This document shows, piece by piece, positions 1 to 11,509 of a DNA stretch of 64,000 nt. Both the position numbers and the translations under genes were made by a program. The stretch is from assembly GCA_000469685.2 (NCBI GenBank), contig LS997563.1:32483968-32547967 (forward strand), given 5' to 3'. Source of the stretch: Haemonchus contortus. Taxonomy: Eukaryota > Nematoda > Chromadorea > Rhabditida > Trichostrongylidae. The notes under the pieces are model-generated. The model was not told the DNA's origin. It worked only from the letters and a program-made list of their open reading frames with translations, and searched no databases. The first letter of the stretch is position 1. Every line of letters begins with the position of its first letter.

Positions 1-397
1 CAAATACATCTTATGTACACATATACATAAAGGAAAATATCAAATACGTCAGCAAAAGTACGATGATGATCAGTAAACCTACGTCTCAGGAGGCTTGAAC
101 CCAGTACATTAGTTCTCACGGGCTAGGGACCGCTCGGCACCTTCGGGTTTCCATGCCAAAGTCGATCACTTCGCGTTCAATCGAATTGCATCGTACTTCC
201 ATTCCCGAGCGGTACGACGGCAGGACGACGGGCAGTGGCGGCCGGATACGACGATGAACGCAGACACACTGGCGGATGGTTATAGGCCAGAGCACGAGTC
301 GAGGAATAGTCGCAGGCGTCGATACGCTGTGCGCGCCGGGACCCCCGCGCGCCCGACCAGGCATGGCTGTTTAACAATTCGGTTGGAAGCCACTACA
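1..397 (-). repeat. 3' LTR of the BEL/Pao element (partial)
   Basis: Aligns base by base with 11510-11900 with scattered substitutions and small indels. The match stops at a shared CA dinucleotide (position 397 here, 11900 in the other copy), the expected LTR terminus. Its left end lies outside the window. The divergence between the LTRs indicates an old insertion. Short ORFs within it are not genes. Confidence 0.85.
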
Positions 398-1261
398 CTG
401 GAAGCGGCGACGACGAACTGAAGGGAGGTTCCAGCGGTAGCGGAGCCAAGCCCGTCCTTACCTACTGCGGCTACACAGCTAAACAAACATACATGTTAGT
501 TAGCCGTCGTCTCCCTACGGAGCCTATCGACCTGACTGGCTTCGAGGGTGGTTCCTCTGATGACGGCGAGCCCTAGTCGTTTTCCCTACGCATACAATAG
601 CTCAAACCACGACAAAAAACACAATTTACAAAGCATTGAGCTACGGCGGGGCTACGGAGATACGAAGGGAAAGAGAGGACTGCGTGACGGCGACCGAAAT
701 TTCTTGACTGTGTGACAGCGGCTCGAAACAGTTGGCGTAGACTACGGCGGCGTGGTTGACTGGTGGCGACGACTTGACGGTGACGTTGACGAAGCGGATA
801 ACTTCAAACGACCACGGGTTCTTTTAGTCTACTGTGTGAGTTTTGGCTAATACCTGCGGGGTAACTTTGCGCGAGCGGGAGATTTTGTTCCTCGCCGATC
901 ACAAAGGAGCCCACGGGTTAGACAAAAGGTAGCAAAATTTAAACCCGGGCCGACGAAATTAATCAGCGGTCTCCCATCGCTCCCCAAGGGCGCTGCACTA
1001 CGCAGCAGTACGCGCGCTACGCTGGAAGATAGATCGCGCCTACGCGAGTTATCAACCACCTCGCTACGCGAGTATCCAACAACTAAGCGAAAACCGAGGA
1101 CCTCGCCTACGCGAGTGACCGATTCCACCGGAATGGAAACATTGGGAGATTGCGGCCCATGCAACACTCGTGAAACTACGCGGAATCACTTCATCACTCT
1201 GGAAAATAAATCCACAATAACTACGCTGATTTTCACCGCCTACGCGGTTCTATAACCAACC

Positions 1262-1412
1262 TACGCGGTTAAAATCGAAACGAAGAGAGAGTAGCACTCT
1301 CTCGTTGCTGCTCCCTCCCCCCCCCCCCCCCACGCGGTCTACTTCTATAATTTACGCGATTAAAATCAAAACAAAGAGAGGGTAGCAACCTCTCGTTGCT
1401 GCTCCCTCACCC
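1262..1412. repeat. Two tandem copies of a hairpin-containing repeat
   Basis: About 60 bp at 1262-1321 recurs at 1353-1412, spacing 91 bp. Each copy contains a short hairpin: stem GAGAGAGT/ACTCTCTC at 1285-1303, and a changed but still mostly paired version near 1376-1395. The spacer includes a C15 run. Confidence 0.6.
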
Positions 1413-1545
1413 CTGCGCGGTCTACGTCTTCAATCTACACAATAAACTCACCTTTCTCTTCCCTTCTCTTCCTCCTCGAGCTGCCTCAGGCGGCGTTCGT
1501 ACGCGAAGTTCTCGTCTTTGACCGCAACAGCACGGACTACGCGGG

Positions 1546-1767
1546 CTACGCGGCGGGCCTCACGCGACTATATTGCCCAAAAGTTACTTCGCAGTACGCG
1601 TCGTGGTTCCCCCAACAGAACAATGTATAGTGCTGATTGTATTTGCACCTTTCACAGGTCATACGCTTGTCGTCCACAAAACAGTTTTCATCTAGGTGCC
1701 TCCCCCCACATCGGAAGCACCGGCCATTATGTTTTCGCATTGCGCCGAAAAGTGTTTCTGCGAGCAA
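1546..1767 (-). pseudogene. Gag-like zinc-knuckle reading frame
   Basis: A 73-codon minus-strand frame with a Cys/His array: CFRC-GGRH-LDENC (CX2CX3HX4C), then CERC-KYNQH-YTLFC (a canonical CX2CX4HX4C knuckle), then further Cys. The CX2CX3HX4C spacing matches BEL/Pao gag, whose main copy here has CRTC-KGDH-REFLC near 10.3 kb. This frame lies downstream of pol, where no gag is expected. It may be a duplicated gag tail, a third ORF, or the remains of another element. No good start codon is visible. Confidence 0.4.
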
Positions 1768-2006
1768 GAGAAACAGCGAGTTTTCTCAGTCGCGATGGGC
1801 TCATCTAGACGCGTGCGGTATTCCCCGCGAAGGGCCCTCGAGTCTGTGTACGCTTTTGAGGAGCCGATCGCTGCAGCCCTTAATGGGGTAGAACGCCAAC
1901 GGGGTAGGGCGATATGGCTCGTCTACGGGAAGCATGAGTGGGTGAGCTATGCTAACTATGTACTACGCGGGGACGTGGGGACACCGTGTCCCAGAGGCGG
2001 CGTGCG

Positions 2007-2555
2007 TTATCGATAAGGCTCGCTACGCGGAGAAAGACCATGCGGTGAATAGTACGTGTCTCCTGAGTAGAGCTTTTCGCGGTGAGGCTGCCTACGCGAT
2101 GGTGAGTAAGAGCCTGAGGCGCGGCGCTCCTCGTACGTAGAATGCCTACGCAAAGGCAAAGGAGAGCCTACGGCGCAGCGTTCCTCGCGAGAGGAACGCC
2201 TACGAGGAAGCGATACCGAGGATCTTATTAATTGCGCATGTGCGCAGAAACAATTACGACAAGGAGTGCTGCTACCTTCCGAAAGGCAATAGCAAATATG
2301 ATGGAACTCCCTATGTGGAAGGACGTGGCAGCAGGGTACGACTTGCGTGCAACTACTACGCCCATGGCAGTCACTATGATGGTTTTGATAACAGCTGCAC
2401 ATGATGATGTGGCAATAGCAGCCCTGGTGGGCATTACCGTGCGTGTGCGCGGGACTTATGCCCCTGGTTTGCACCCCTTGATCTCTCGGTTTAACGTTGG
2501 CTTTTAAGGGCATCGTGCCTTGACTGTTGGCACAGCTGAGACGGGTGGGCCTCAC
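2007..2555 (-). pseudogene. SR-rich, Cys/His-rich frame of unknown origin
   Basis: A 182-codon open minus-strand frame. Its first half is rich in Cys and His. Its second half is made of imperfect repeats of about 18 residues rich in Arg, Ser and Glu (for example RRRSSREERC and RRHSTYEERR). The SR-rich half resembles the linker between gag and protease at 10.0-10.3 kb. It precedes the zinc-knuckle frame at 1546-1767 in the minus-strand reading direction. An overlapping frame (2228-2434) reads as hydrophobic, so the true frame is unsure. Confidence 0.3.
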
Positions 2556-5034
2556 AAACGCGAATTACCTGAAAGGCAAACAATAAGAGTTACGTTAACG
2601 CGAGAGTACGCAAACTACGAGACGAAATAAACTATGCAAGGATGTCATACCAACCATACGAAGAAATGAAGCTCAGCTGTATGGCTACTAGAATACTAGG
2701 AACCTACGATAAGATTTAATTGAGTAACATTGAAGAAACTACGATATAAATGAGGCTACGAATTAGACACGGCATTATATTAATAAAGAAATTACGTGTG
2801 TTCAATAACGAATCAAGTGTTTGCTTCATTGCGGAACGCACGAAGGAAATAAGGGTGTGTATCTACGCTATACACAAATGTATATTCAGTTGAAAACTAC
2901 TGCAAAAATAGCTAAGAAAGGAAGTTCATGAAAGTTTTGCCCGTGAAGGGCCCCATGGACACGGTACACAGTAATGAAAATAACTTAATAGGACAATGCT
3001 ACAATTTACGCGAGGCAATTTGAGAAGCTTCCACGCACCGCTACACAGCATGTAGAGCTGATACGCAGAAATCGACGCAAAATTACCTACGCTTACATTG
3101 TTATGATGGCTCGTGAAGTAAACTACCGCGCTCACTTCGATCAGGTAACATTAAAAAAACCCACAGAAGCTGGCAGCTGAAGTGCTAACTAAGACAACAA
3201 TGTGTGCAGCTAAAGTGAAAGCGGTGAGCTCGCCGGGCCATAGACGACAACCTAATTGGTGCGTAGAACAAAATGGCTCACCGCTACGCAATTTCAACAC
3301 TGCGAAAACAAATGGCTACGAAGTTAAATGAAACAAACAACAAAGAGTGAAAAAAAGCAAAAAAGGAAAAACGCTGCGCGTGGAAAAAACATGCGGCAAA
3401 ATTAGGTTAAAACTGCACACTTTGCCTACTAATTGCAACGAAAAGGAGGTACCTGATCAAAATGAGCGCGCGCCAAATCCTCCATCGTGTCCATATGAGC
3501 GTAGTATAAGAGGATAGCCGTGATATAACGTATGTCATCGTATCATACAAAAAAATGATAAAAACGCCCTCATGCGGGCCATGTAGCGATATACGAAAAG
3601 AGGATCGCATCAAAAAATATAGGGGGCTCTACGGCGCGTGTCGCGTGCGCACTTCTTGGCCCATTGCCAAAAGTGGTATATTCTCCTCAACTAAAAGTAT
3701 TTTGCCACTGGTTGCTAAAAGAATGCATGGGAAACACTTTCTTATGATCCTCTCACTGTTACTGCCTAATGTTTGTTAATGGTGCTGTAAAGCTGACTTG
3801 CTTAGGTGTTTGTTCGTGTCTAAGCTCTTCACTCTTACAGACACCTTCAGCAAAAGAATGTTCTCCTTGTATGGGTAAGTTGGCTAACCTCCTCTCACCC
3901 CAGTGTCATAAGAGCAGCTTTTAAAGTCCTCGTATGATAGTAGAAATGATTGCAGATAACTTTGATTATCCCTAAGAACTATCGTAGGGTTGGCCAAATA
4001 CCATGGATGAGGCCGATTTGATGAATTCATTCAAATAAGCCTATGAAATGAAGAAATGATATTGGAAGGTGGGTCGAGGTTACGAGATTATTGCATGTGG
4101 GATGACGAGAAGGATAACTGGACGGATGGGATTGGATTCTTTTAGATTTGGCCTCAATACTCACTCATTTTATATCGCTTTTTCAGAATTCCATTAGTTG
4201 AGTGAACCAATTATATTGTTTCATTCCAACAAAAATAAACACATGCTTTTTGTCTTTCGGGATCATGAGTCCAGACATGTTTTCCGCTTTTGGGGATCAT
4301 GACATCAGTACATGAGGTCAGTCACGTAGCAATCACGACAGTTAGGTGTGAGGAAATCGCTCGATCTCTGAGGAAAGGGCAAGGGGCCTTATTATTTTCG
4401 AAGCGAATAGAAAGGGTTTACGATACTTCAGTTTGTAAAAGCCTCTACGACACTCGAAAACGGTGGAAGCAGAGTTAGGAGTCGTATCTCTATTCCTAAT
4501 GTGGTGGATCAATCTCCAATCTTTAAATTAAAATCGAAAGACGTACTGTACTCCTGGAAGAGCTTGTATAAGAATGAGTAGTTGCAAATGGCATGTGCAA
4601 AAATGCCGGAAATATAGCGAATACATGGAGGGTCACTGAATAGGGAGAGGGATTGCCGCATCTGGTTAAGAGCTTAGGAAAATAAATTAACTTCTGAGCG
4701 AGAAACTATATTAAGCAATAACAACGAGATGATCACATGAAAGTGTTTCACATGCATTCATGTTGAAATCAGTAGCAAAATACTTCCAGTTGAGGAGAAT
4801 ATACCACTTTTGGCAGTGGGCCAAGAGGTGCGCAAGCAACATGTGCCGGAGAGCCCTCTATATTTTTAGATGCGATCTCAATATTCGAACGGCGTGCGTT
4901 CGCGGCTTATCAAAATGTGTGCGTATGCGCCGCGTGCGCGTTGTGTGCCTACGCTGGAGCAACTCAGCGTACGTTTTAGCGCATTACGCGAGTAAATTAG
5001 GTTACTACGCCGCAAAACACGCTGAAGATTGACT

Positions 5035-5456
5035 TTACTGATTACGAATAAACTTGTGTAAGCTTTTGGCCGCCCTTGATGGCTGTTTTCGCTGCGGAAA
5101 CGGTGTTACGGATGGAATTTTAGGCTTCAGCGAAGTGGTGGCGGATTCTAATGAATACAACTGTAATATTGATCTTGTTTTGATTTTACCGCCTGGCATG
5201 AGTACGTCAGCCGTTCTAACGTGGTGATCGCTAGCCTGATGTACTTTTTGGATGAGACCATACGGCCATAACCCTCTCTGAAGTTTTCCCTCCGCTATGA
5301 TAGCAACGTCTCCGGTCTGCGGTGTTGACGTGACATATTTTGCTTGACGTATGCGCGGACGTACGGGCTTGTTGACGCTCTCGCAATGCAGAGAGGTAGT
5401 CGGTATGCTAGACTTCCCAGAACTGGTCGAAAAGTGCTAGCATCACCTTGTACCAC
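5035..5456 (-). pseudogene. Pol C-terminal DUF5641-like domain
   Basis: Minus-strand frames here carry residues typical of the domain that follows BEL/Pao integrase: an FW..-x-TDYLSALRERQQ block, a GDVAIIAEGKLQRGLWPYG block and a final Arg-Ser-(I/V)-LQLY-LE signature, ending at a TAA (5035-5037). A stop lies within the FWE..TDYL block, and a frameshift separates it from the GDVAII block. Confidence 0.7.
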
Positions 5457-6188
5457 TCAGCAAGATTGCGGGGAGGTATCGTATACGGGATCTATGTGCG
5501 AGGGAAGAGGGGGTAGCTGTATGCTGACTGCCGGCGATATGAAATCTATGGGTCGTAAGACATACGCGGAAAAGCTACGCTCCCAAAAAGGGTAATAGGA
5601 CGAGAATTTAAGGTCACTTCGATCCCAGCGACTACGGTTTGCAGCTGGTTTAGTTGTAATACAGCGCGGCCAATGGTCTTTTTGTACGCGGTTTCGAATA
5701 GGGCCGCCATCCATTCATAGAACCCTTCTTTCCACGGGGAAAGAGGGTTTATGAACTTTCAGTCTATTCTGTGCTTCACGCAGTAGTTGGAGACAGTTTC
5801 CCATGATTTGGGAGAGTAAGCACTGACGTGATAGCATTCCCTGCCGCGTGAAATGTGGTCGAATTGTCGCTGTATACGACATCCGGCGTGCCTCTGCGGG
5901 CAATCAATCTCCTAAAGGCCAAATAAAACTCCTGCGTAGAGTTATCGAGTACAACTTCGAGATGTACTGCGCGTGTCGCCATTCAGGTAAACTGGCTGAT
6001 CCACACTTTGTTGGAATTAGCGTGCGGATTGCTTACAGTGAGTGGGCCGAGATAATCTACGCCGATGTTTTGAAAGGGTCGTGATTTTTTAACCCGTTCT
6101 GGCGGTAACTGCGGCATGTTGGGGTACCGTGAGTTTGCCCGTTGACCGTTTTGCAGGCTACGCAATTACGCAGAGTTTTTTGAACACA
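5457..6188 (-). pseudogene. Integrase core and C-terminal part (BEL/Pao)
   Basis: The catalytic core is readable on the minus strand: RPF-x-NIGVDYLGPL, TRAVHLE and RRGTPDVVYSDN are the characteristic BEL/Pao DDE integrase blocks, giving the first two acidic residues. Further on, LRPIDFISP marks the C-terminal region. Frameshifts near 5983, 5776 and 5715 split it into at least three frames. The N-terminal zinc-binding half lies at 7131-7354, displaced by a Helitron-like insertion whose edge is 6189. Confidence 0.8.
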
Positions 6189-7130
6189 TCCTACCTATAC
6201 ATATAATCGGCTAAGTGTGTCTGTTGGTGTGTTTGTGTGTGTGTCAGTATGTGTGTGTGTCAGTATGTGTGTGTTTGTCTGACCGGAAATTCATAACTCC
6301 TGTCCCACTAAACCTAGAACATTCAAATTTGGAAGAGAGATAGACGGCACGATGGGAACAGCGATGGTACGTGGTAGGAAGGGACAACTATCGATATAAA
6401 CTGATAAGGACCCTTAAAAGGCAAAAGCCTGAGTATCTGTAACTCCCTTCATGTGGACGGCGAAACCGTGGCACTTTGATGAGTGGTGTGGGATGTGAAG
6501 GGACCGCAAATGTCTGGTAACAGGGACTGATAGCAACTGATAGGGACTGATAGCGAGCCATATAAGGCGAGAGCCACTAGATCTGTAACGCACTTTCTGG
6601 AATCTTGGAATTTTAATAGGTTATGTAAGATGTAACAGGATCGCAGGTACTCGGTGACGGGATCGAGAATGGTTGGTGCCAGGCCAGTGGCTGATAACTG
6701 ACAAGGGCTAATGAAAATCTTGCAAAGTGTAGAGTCATTATAATGGTGGAATTAATAGTGGAGCCTTGACAGTTTGGCATGTGTTGTGGAGTATGGCGGG
6801 ATCGTAGACGATCGATGATAGGAACTGATAACATCTGATAACGACTGATAAAGGCCCTTATCAACTGAATTCAACTCCCAAGGTATTTACGTTGTATTTA
6901 TGAGTACGACTATTATATAGATTACGACCGCTACCCAGCAAGGTTTGTAACTCGGTGGAAGATCAAGGTTACTTTATGCTTTGATATCATTTGATCAAAG
7001 CTCATCCGACCGCCAATAGTTTGGGATTCTCAACTAATGATGTATCCGTGGAGGAAAGAAGGTCCAGTGATAACGACATCTGATAATGGTGGGCATATGG
7101 TGCACGCATTAGCGTGCGTAGCTCAACTGG
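6189..7130 (+). mobile_element. Non-autonomous Helitron-like element inside the integrase
   Basis: Begins TCCTACCTATACATATAATC and ends with a GCACGC/GCGTGC hairpin (7102-7117), 13 nt, then CTGG. It is flanked by A (6188) and T (7131) with no target duplication, as Helitrons require. The last bases (GCGTGCGTAGC...CTGG) and the TCCTAC start match the Helitron at 49545-51466. It includes a GT-rich stretch (6205-6282) and one copy of the block CGGAAATTCATAACTCCTGT, also found in that element's 128-bp unit. Integrase similarity resumes on both sides, which independently marks the boundaries. No Rep/helicase ORF is present. Confidence 0.75.
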
Positions 7131-7354
7131 TTTACGGATAGATGGGGTAAATAATCGTTTGGTAGATTGACTACGGTATGATAAGCGCCTGAATGATGGT
7201 ATAAATTATGATAGTAAAACGTTATAATAGATGATAATTTATGAGTAGGCACTAAGAAAATGGGTGCCGGATCTACGGTGCCTACGCGTGCCGGGCAACG
7301 AAACAACTGATCTTGGTCTTGTTGTGCATTGTACTGAGCGAGCTTTATTCGCAC
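7131..7354 (-). pseudogene. Integrase N-terminal H2C2-like region
   Basis: A minus-strand frame with PIFLVPTHKLSS...HSG.YHTVVNL, the pattern leading into the BEL/Pao integrase zinc-binding domain. Its expected Cys-x-x-Cys partner (NCVAC) is found on the far side of the Helitron-like insertion, near 6155-6170. A frameshift accompanies the junction. Confidence 0.7.
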
Positions 7355-7699
7355 TGGAAACGTTTCGCTCTCGCGACAATGCGCGAGATTGAGTTGAACT
7401 TCGGCGGTTCGATGTCCGATACTAGTATTGCACCTGACGACGAAAGTTTCCCTACGGAGGGCAACTTTTGAAGGATCTTATCGCGCGTTGTGATACGCGG
7501 TCAAAAAACTGCCTGCGTAGGAACTTAAGTACATAAACCGTGATACGAGTGAGCCTCAAAAAATGTTTGTTACTGAAAATGGTAGAACCAATACGAACTA
7601 ACCTTCCTGAACCGCCCGCACATTTTGGTACTTACATTTAACTTCCTCTCCATCTTGAGGAGGCACTCTGTAGTCGCATTGGGCCACTGGGCAGATGGT

Positions 7700-8227
7700 C
7701 TACGCAAAAATTGAGGGCCAGTTTACCAGATGTGATTTTCGGCTTCCTTCGTGGCTAGACCGCGAGTAGCACAGTCTTCCTGATTTTCCTCGGAAGAGAC
7801 AAAGTGAAATTTGACCCCAGGTCTCGAATTCTGCCATGATGCGACGGATGGTGTCTACCAGAATCTGAACGAAAACTTTGTAGGGTCTCAGCGCGTGTAT
7901 CCAGTGTAACGCAATCAGTGGGTCCGAAAATACGTGTACGGTTGCGAATGGCAAGTTCAGATGTTTGACGAGGAATTGCACCATTCGTACGCTAATTAGA
8001 GCTGCGAGTAGCTTCGTGCGTGGGATTGTAGCTGGCTTGGGATTGTTCAGATGAGATTTCTCCATAACTAAGTTGGAATATGTTATGGTAGAAGTACGAC
8101 AAACCAGATAAGCGCAACAGGCATAGAGATGCTTGGAAGCATCTCGGAAAACACACAACTCTAAGCTGCTAGGTTTTGAATTTACGGGCGTGACTAGACG
8201 TGGGATAAGCAGCATTGGATGTTTCAA
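7700..8227 (-). pseudogene. RNase H domain of BEL/Pao pol
   Basis: A 175-codon minus-strand frame with the BEL/Pao RNase H landmarks: ELCVFRDASKHLYACCAYL (D-A-S block), ATIPRTKLLAAL (family PRLELLAAL) and VHVFSDPLIALHWI (SDS-ALHWI block, with the second Ser replaced by Pro). RT precedes it and integrase follows. The C-terminal part drifts out of recognisable sequence, which fits decay. Confidence 0.8.
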
Positions 8228-8257
8228 GTCCGCTAATAGCTAATCCCAACGACCTAG

Positions 8258-9589
8258 CTAGGTGTTGTCTAAGGGTTCATCCCATCCCATTTGTTGGATC
8301 CAGAGGTCCTGTATGAAGACTTTAGCCAGAGCCAAAAATGGGGTGAGCAGGGATTGTAAGTGGATACAAAGGCGCATAATGCCGCACGTTTTGTTGTTAC
8401 GCGGGTTCTGGATATTTTTACGCGAAAATCTAATACGTCCTTGGTGAATCGCCACCATATGCTTAGCAGAGTAGCGCTGGATTGATTAATGGCGCGATCT
8501 TGAGCCGGTATAAGGGAGTTAACGCGAGTAGAATTGCATAAAAACTCACGAAAGTTTATATGCATTCTACGAAAGATGGGCTTTACGAGTGTATACTTGC
8601 TATAGGCATCTTCTCGTGAAGTGGCTTCTAAGATGACGTTATCTACTTAAGTATTACGAGATTTCGTCATTCTACGCGTTGAACATGCAATTTGATGGCA
8701 GCCGCATGTAAAAACGGAGACGCGTTGACTCCAAAGGGTACGCGAGTAAACCCTAGAAAGGCAAGTTAACAGATGACGGCGGCTTTGATGGATCTTTGAG
8801 TCACAGAAGACGAGTCGTTGCAACCGAATTTGATGGAACGCTTTCTCTACGTTTGCTATGAGGAGAAACGGGTGCAGAAGGAGAAGGATGCCTACGAGGT
8901 CAGGTAAGAGCGATGAACCCTGGTGTAAACAGTCGTTGAGACTGTACGCACCCTTACGCTTGGAGGGGCATCAGAAACTATGCGGTGCTTCGTAGTAGAA
9001 GATGATTCTTTGAATACCGCTTGATGAGGGATGTAATAGATACGCGGGTCATCGAAGACATATTCATCAATTTCTGCTACGAAGCCTGCGGAGACGTGGT
9101 CCTCTATCGCCTTTACGTATTGCTGCTAGACGGATGGATCCTGGCCAAGACGCTGGAACTGACTGAAAAGGCGACAATACGCGAGCTGCTTGTTGTCATC
9201 CAAATGCCGATGATTAGCCTTTCAGGGGAAGCACACGTAAATACGCCGTCATTGAAAACTGAGGAATCGTTGAAGTTTTGCATTACTGTTTGCTGCAATC
9301 TGTCTTTAACGGAAGAATCGTAACCGTCGGCTATGTCGAGAGCGTCCAAGGACCAAAGGCGTTGTATTGCGACGTCGTCCTCGGGCCTGTTGACTGCAAT
9401 GGTGTCGACGGTATTTGGGCCATGCGAAAGCCTTACGGAGAAACCGAGTTTCCAGATACGACCCTTCCGAAACAGGTATGACATAGGGCCATGCCCGAAG
9501 GAAAGCAAATGGGCGGTTTGGATGACAGAGCATCCCAAAAGTGGCCAATACCGATGAGGACGTCTGGAACAACAGACTGCGACTGACAT
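8258..9589 (-). pseudogene. Reverse transcriptase domain of BEL/Pao pol
   Basis: Minus-strand fragments match BEL/Pao RT. RLWSLDALDIAD near 9.38 kb corresponds to the (F/L)W.-D..GI block at the RT start. At 8269-8565, FREFLCNS, TKRAALCAFVSTYNPCSP and a WDE block give the C-terminal connection. At the expected catalytic Y-x-D-D (about 8634-8650) the frame reads stop-V-D-N-V, so the active site is lost. Several frameshifts are needed between 8.6 and 9.4 kb. Confidence 0.75.
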
Positions 9590-9780
9590 AGTGGCATAGA
9601 AAATCCGTGATCCAGAATGATGTTGACGTCCTCTGAAGACAGGCGCGTTGGAAATTGCGCAACTGTGACGATTTCTTTGGTCGTAAGTTCAACTACGAAC
9701 CTCTTGCTAAGCAGGTCAATCAGTGTAAGTTGCGCGATGAGTTCACCACCGGACGCGATAAAGGTGCAAGGCCGACTGCT

Positions 9781-10275
9781 TCAGTGCTTCAGGCCCAAGC
9801 GTTCCGATGCGCTAGCTGCTATGACTGCTATGAAACTTTTCTGCGCTCCGGAGTCGAGAAAAAGGGTGACATCTTCGAACTGTGCGGAGTTACAGTTGAG
9901 CGCCTTAGCTTTCACGAGCATGAGCGACGCGAGCTTACGTTGTGAGTTGACAGAATTGATGGAAGATGCAGTGTAGAGTGATTGAACTGAGTCCGCTTCG
10001 TCCTCAGACTCGAGAGCCTGATTCTGTTGCGGATATGGAGAACTACGACGTCTGTGTGGAGAATGGCGCTCCCTTACGGAAAAGCTGAACGTAACTCGAC
10101 GTGGAGATTGTGACCGTGAAGGAGAAGGAGATCGGCGAATTCTAGCCGACTGGTGGTGAATACGATGGAGACCTGTCACTTTGTGACGAGCTGCGTGCTC
10201 GTCGATGTTGTCTGGACGGACTACGCGAGGAGTAACGACGTGGCGAACGATGGCGATGATAATTGTCATCGGCAT
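9781..10275 (-). pseudogene. SR-rich linker and retroviral-type aspartic protease
   Basis: A 164-codon minus-strand frame. Residues about 35-85 are Arg/Ser-rich (SPSPSRSQSPRR, RRRSSPYPQ). Near the C-terminus, TLFLDSGAQKSFI is the catalytic DSGA loop of BEL/Pao proteases, followed by a LGL block. The frame ends at a stop soon after, so the link to RT is broken. Confidence 0.8.
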
Positions 10276-10440
10276 GTCGATCTCTCCTTGACTGTCGGTG
10301 AGCTGGCGAAGACTGACGACAAAGAAACTCGCGGTGATCTCCTTTGCATGTACGACAAGATGGATAATTACATGCGCGAGACGAGTGGCCTTCTCGCAAG
10401 CATTTCCATCAGAGACTACGGGCTCTTACAAGAGTACGAC
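10142..10440 (-). pseudogene. Gag nucleocapsid zinc knuckles
   Basis: Overlaps the protease frame on the same strand. It shows KCLREGHSSRAC followed by CRTC-KGDH-REFLC (CX2CX3HX4C), the paired knuckles of BEL/Pao gag, then an SR-rich tail. The codon where the first Cys of knuckle one should be is a TGA, so gag is interrupted. Confidence 0.7.
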
Positions 10441-10637
10441 TTACTACGACTGGACATCCAATGGGCACCGTGTTAAGCGATGGTCCATGGATTCGCAGAA
10501 ACAGCACTGAGACGATTCGTTAGAGTACCGTGTCCGTGAGCGCGATGGAGAGCGCTACGTGTTGGCTGTATGTACAGTAAAACTAGTTGTTAGTGTGGTA
10601 GAGTCCTCATAATTTTTTGTGGATGCGATGATATCGT

Positions 10638-11130
10638 CTAGTTTTTGCATGACTTGATCGAGATCAAAATCCGAAATGGTTGAAACTCGAGGTCATGTAG
10701 CTTACGTTGGGTTTCCGAAGGAAATTTGCTTTTGACTGAGTCAAGAAGCGGCAACACCATATGGAAATCTTCATATCTTCGCAATCTGTGGAGAATACCG
10801 GATAGACGAAACCAGGTTATACGCAGGTCCTGACCGATGATACGAGCTACGGGAAGTTGCTGGAGTTGCCTGTGCAAAGTCGCACGCGTCTTGCACGGAC
10901 GATCGTAGCGCCCCTTTGAGTCCTTTACCAACTCAGAATAATTACACTCGTCGGGATCAAGATCCTGTAGTACTACCTGTGCTTCGCTTTGTGATAAGCT
11001 TTGCAAGTATAAGAACTCTGACCAGACAGTCTGACGTGGCGTCGAATGGGAGGCGTACACGTCATCGACACACCCGCCCATCGAATCATCGCGAACGATG
11101 CTTTTAAACCAAAGTCCGATGCACTATGTC
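10638..11130 (-). pseudogene. Gag capsid-like region (DUF1759)
   Basis: A minus-strand frame of about 160 codons, upstream of the knuckles. WSEFLYLQSLSQSEAQVVLQ, NYSELVKDSKGRYD and the LPLLDSVKSKFP block match the order and spacing of DUF1759 in BEL/Pao gag (cap-like helices, NY-x-A-x-x-x-L-x-x-R-(F/Y)). The frame ends early, and the start is not defined: no convincing ATG precedes the match in frame. Confidence 0.65.
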
Positions 11131-11509
11131 GCGCCGGCGGAGATGCCTTGATCCTTGCTATACGTTGGAATCGGAATTCGCCGCTTAGGAGCGACGTCAC
11201 CGTCGGCGTGGTTGTCTGATCGGGGTCTTACGCTGCGCTCGTTCTCGCCCCATTTGCCACGCGGGATGTTACTTTGGCCCTTGCAGCCCCTACGCTGGTC
11301 CTACACTCCGATTGTCACCCTACGCGCGCTACGTTCTATAACACGAGATAGCCCATGCACAGCCCAACTTCAACAATCAAACCAGATATAACCTTCACGG
11401 CATAACCGTCTACGATATCAAACTACCAACACAGTATTATATGCAGACCTTCATGGGTACGCCAATAAAAAGAATAGCAATACGTCAAAGGGAAGAAATG
11501 ATAAAAAAG

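Larger units (their letters stand above)
398..5034 (-). other. Extra 3' region of the BEL/Pao element
   Basis: 4.6 kb between the pol stop codon (5035) and the left LTR. It holds a CCHC-bearing frame (1546-1767), an SR-rich and Cys/His-rich frame (2007-2555), a poly-C run at 1317-1331, a repeated hairpin (1262-1412) and a striking excess of CTACG and CTACGCG words. From 2600 to 5034 I recognise no domain. It could be a long 3' UTR, a decayed third ORF, or captured sequence. Confidence 0.5.

Noticed and set aside
116..364. ORFs inside the LTR
   Set aside because: Located in a terminal repeat and not preserved in the other LTR copy.
4760..5032. 90-codon plus-strand ORF next to pol
   Set aside because: Antisense to the region just after the BEL/Pao pol stop and without a recognisable motif.
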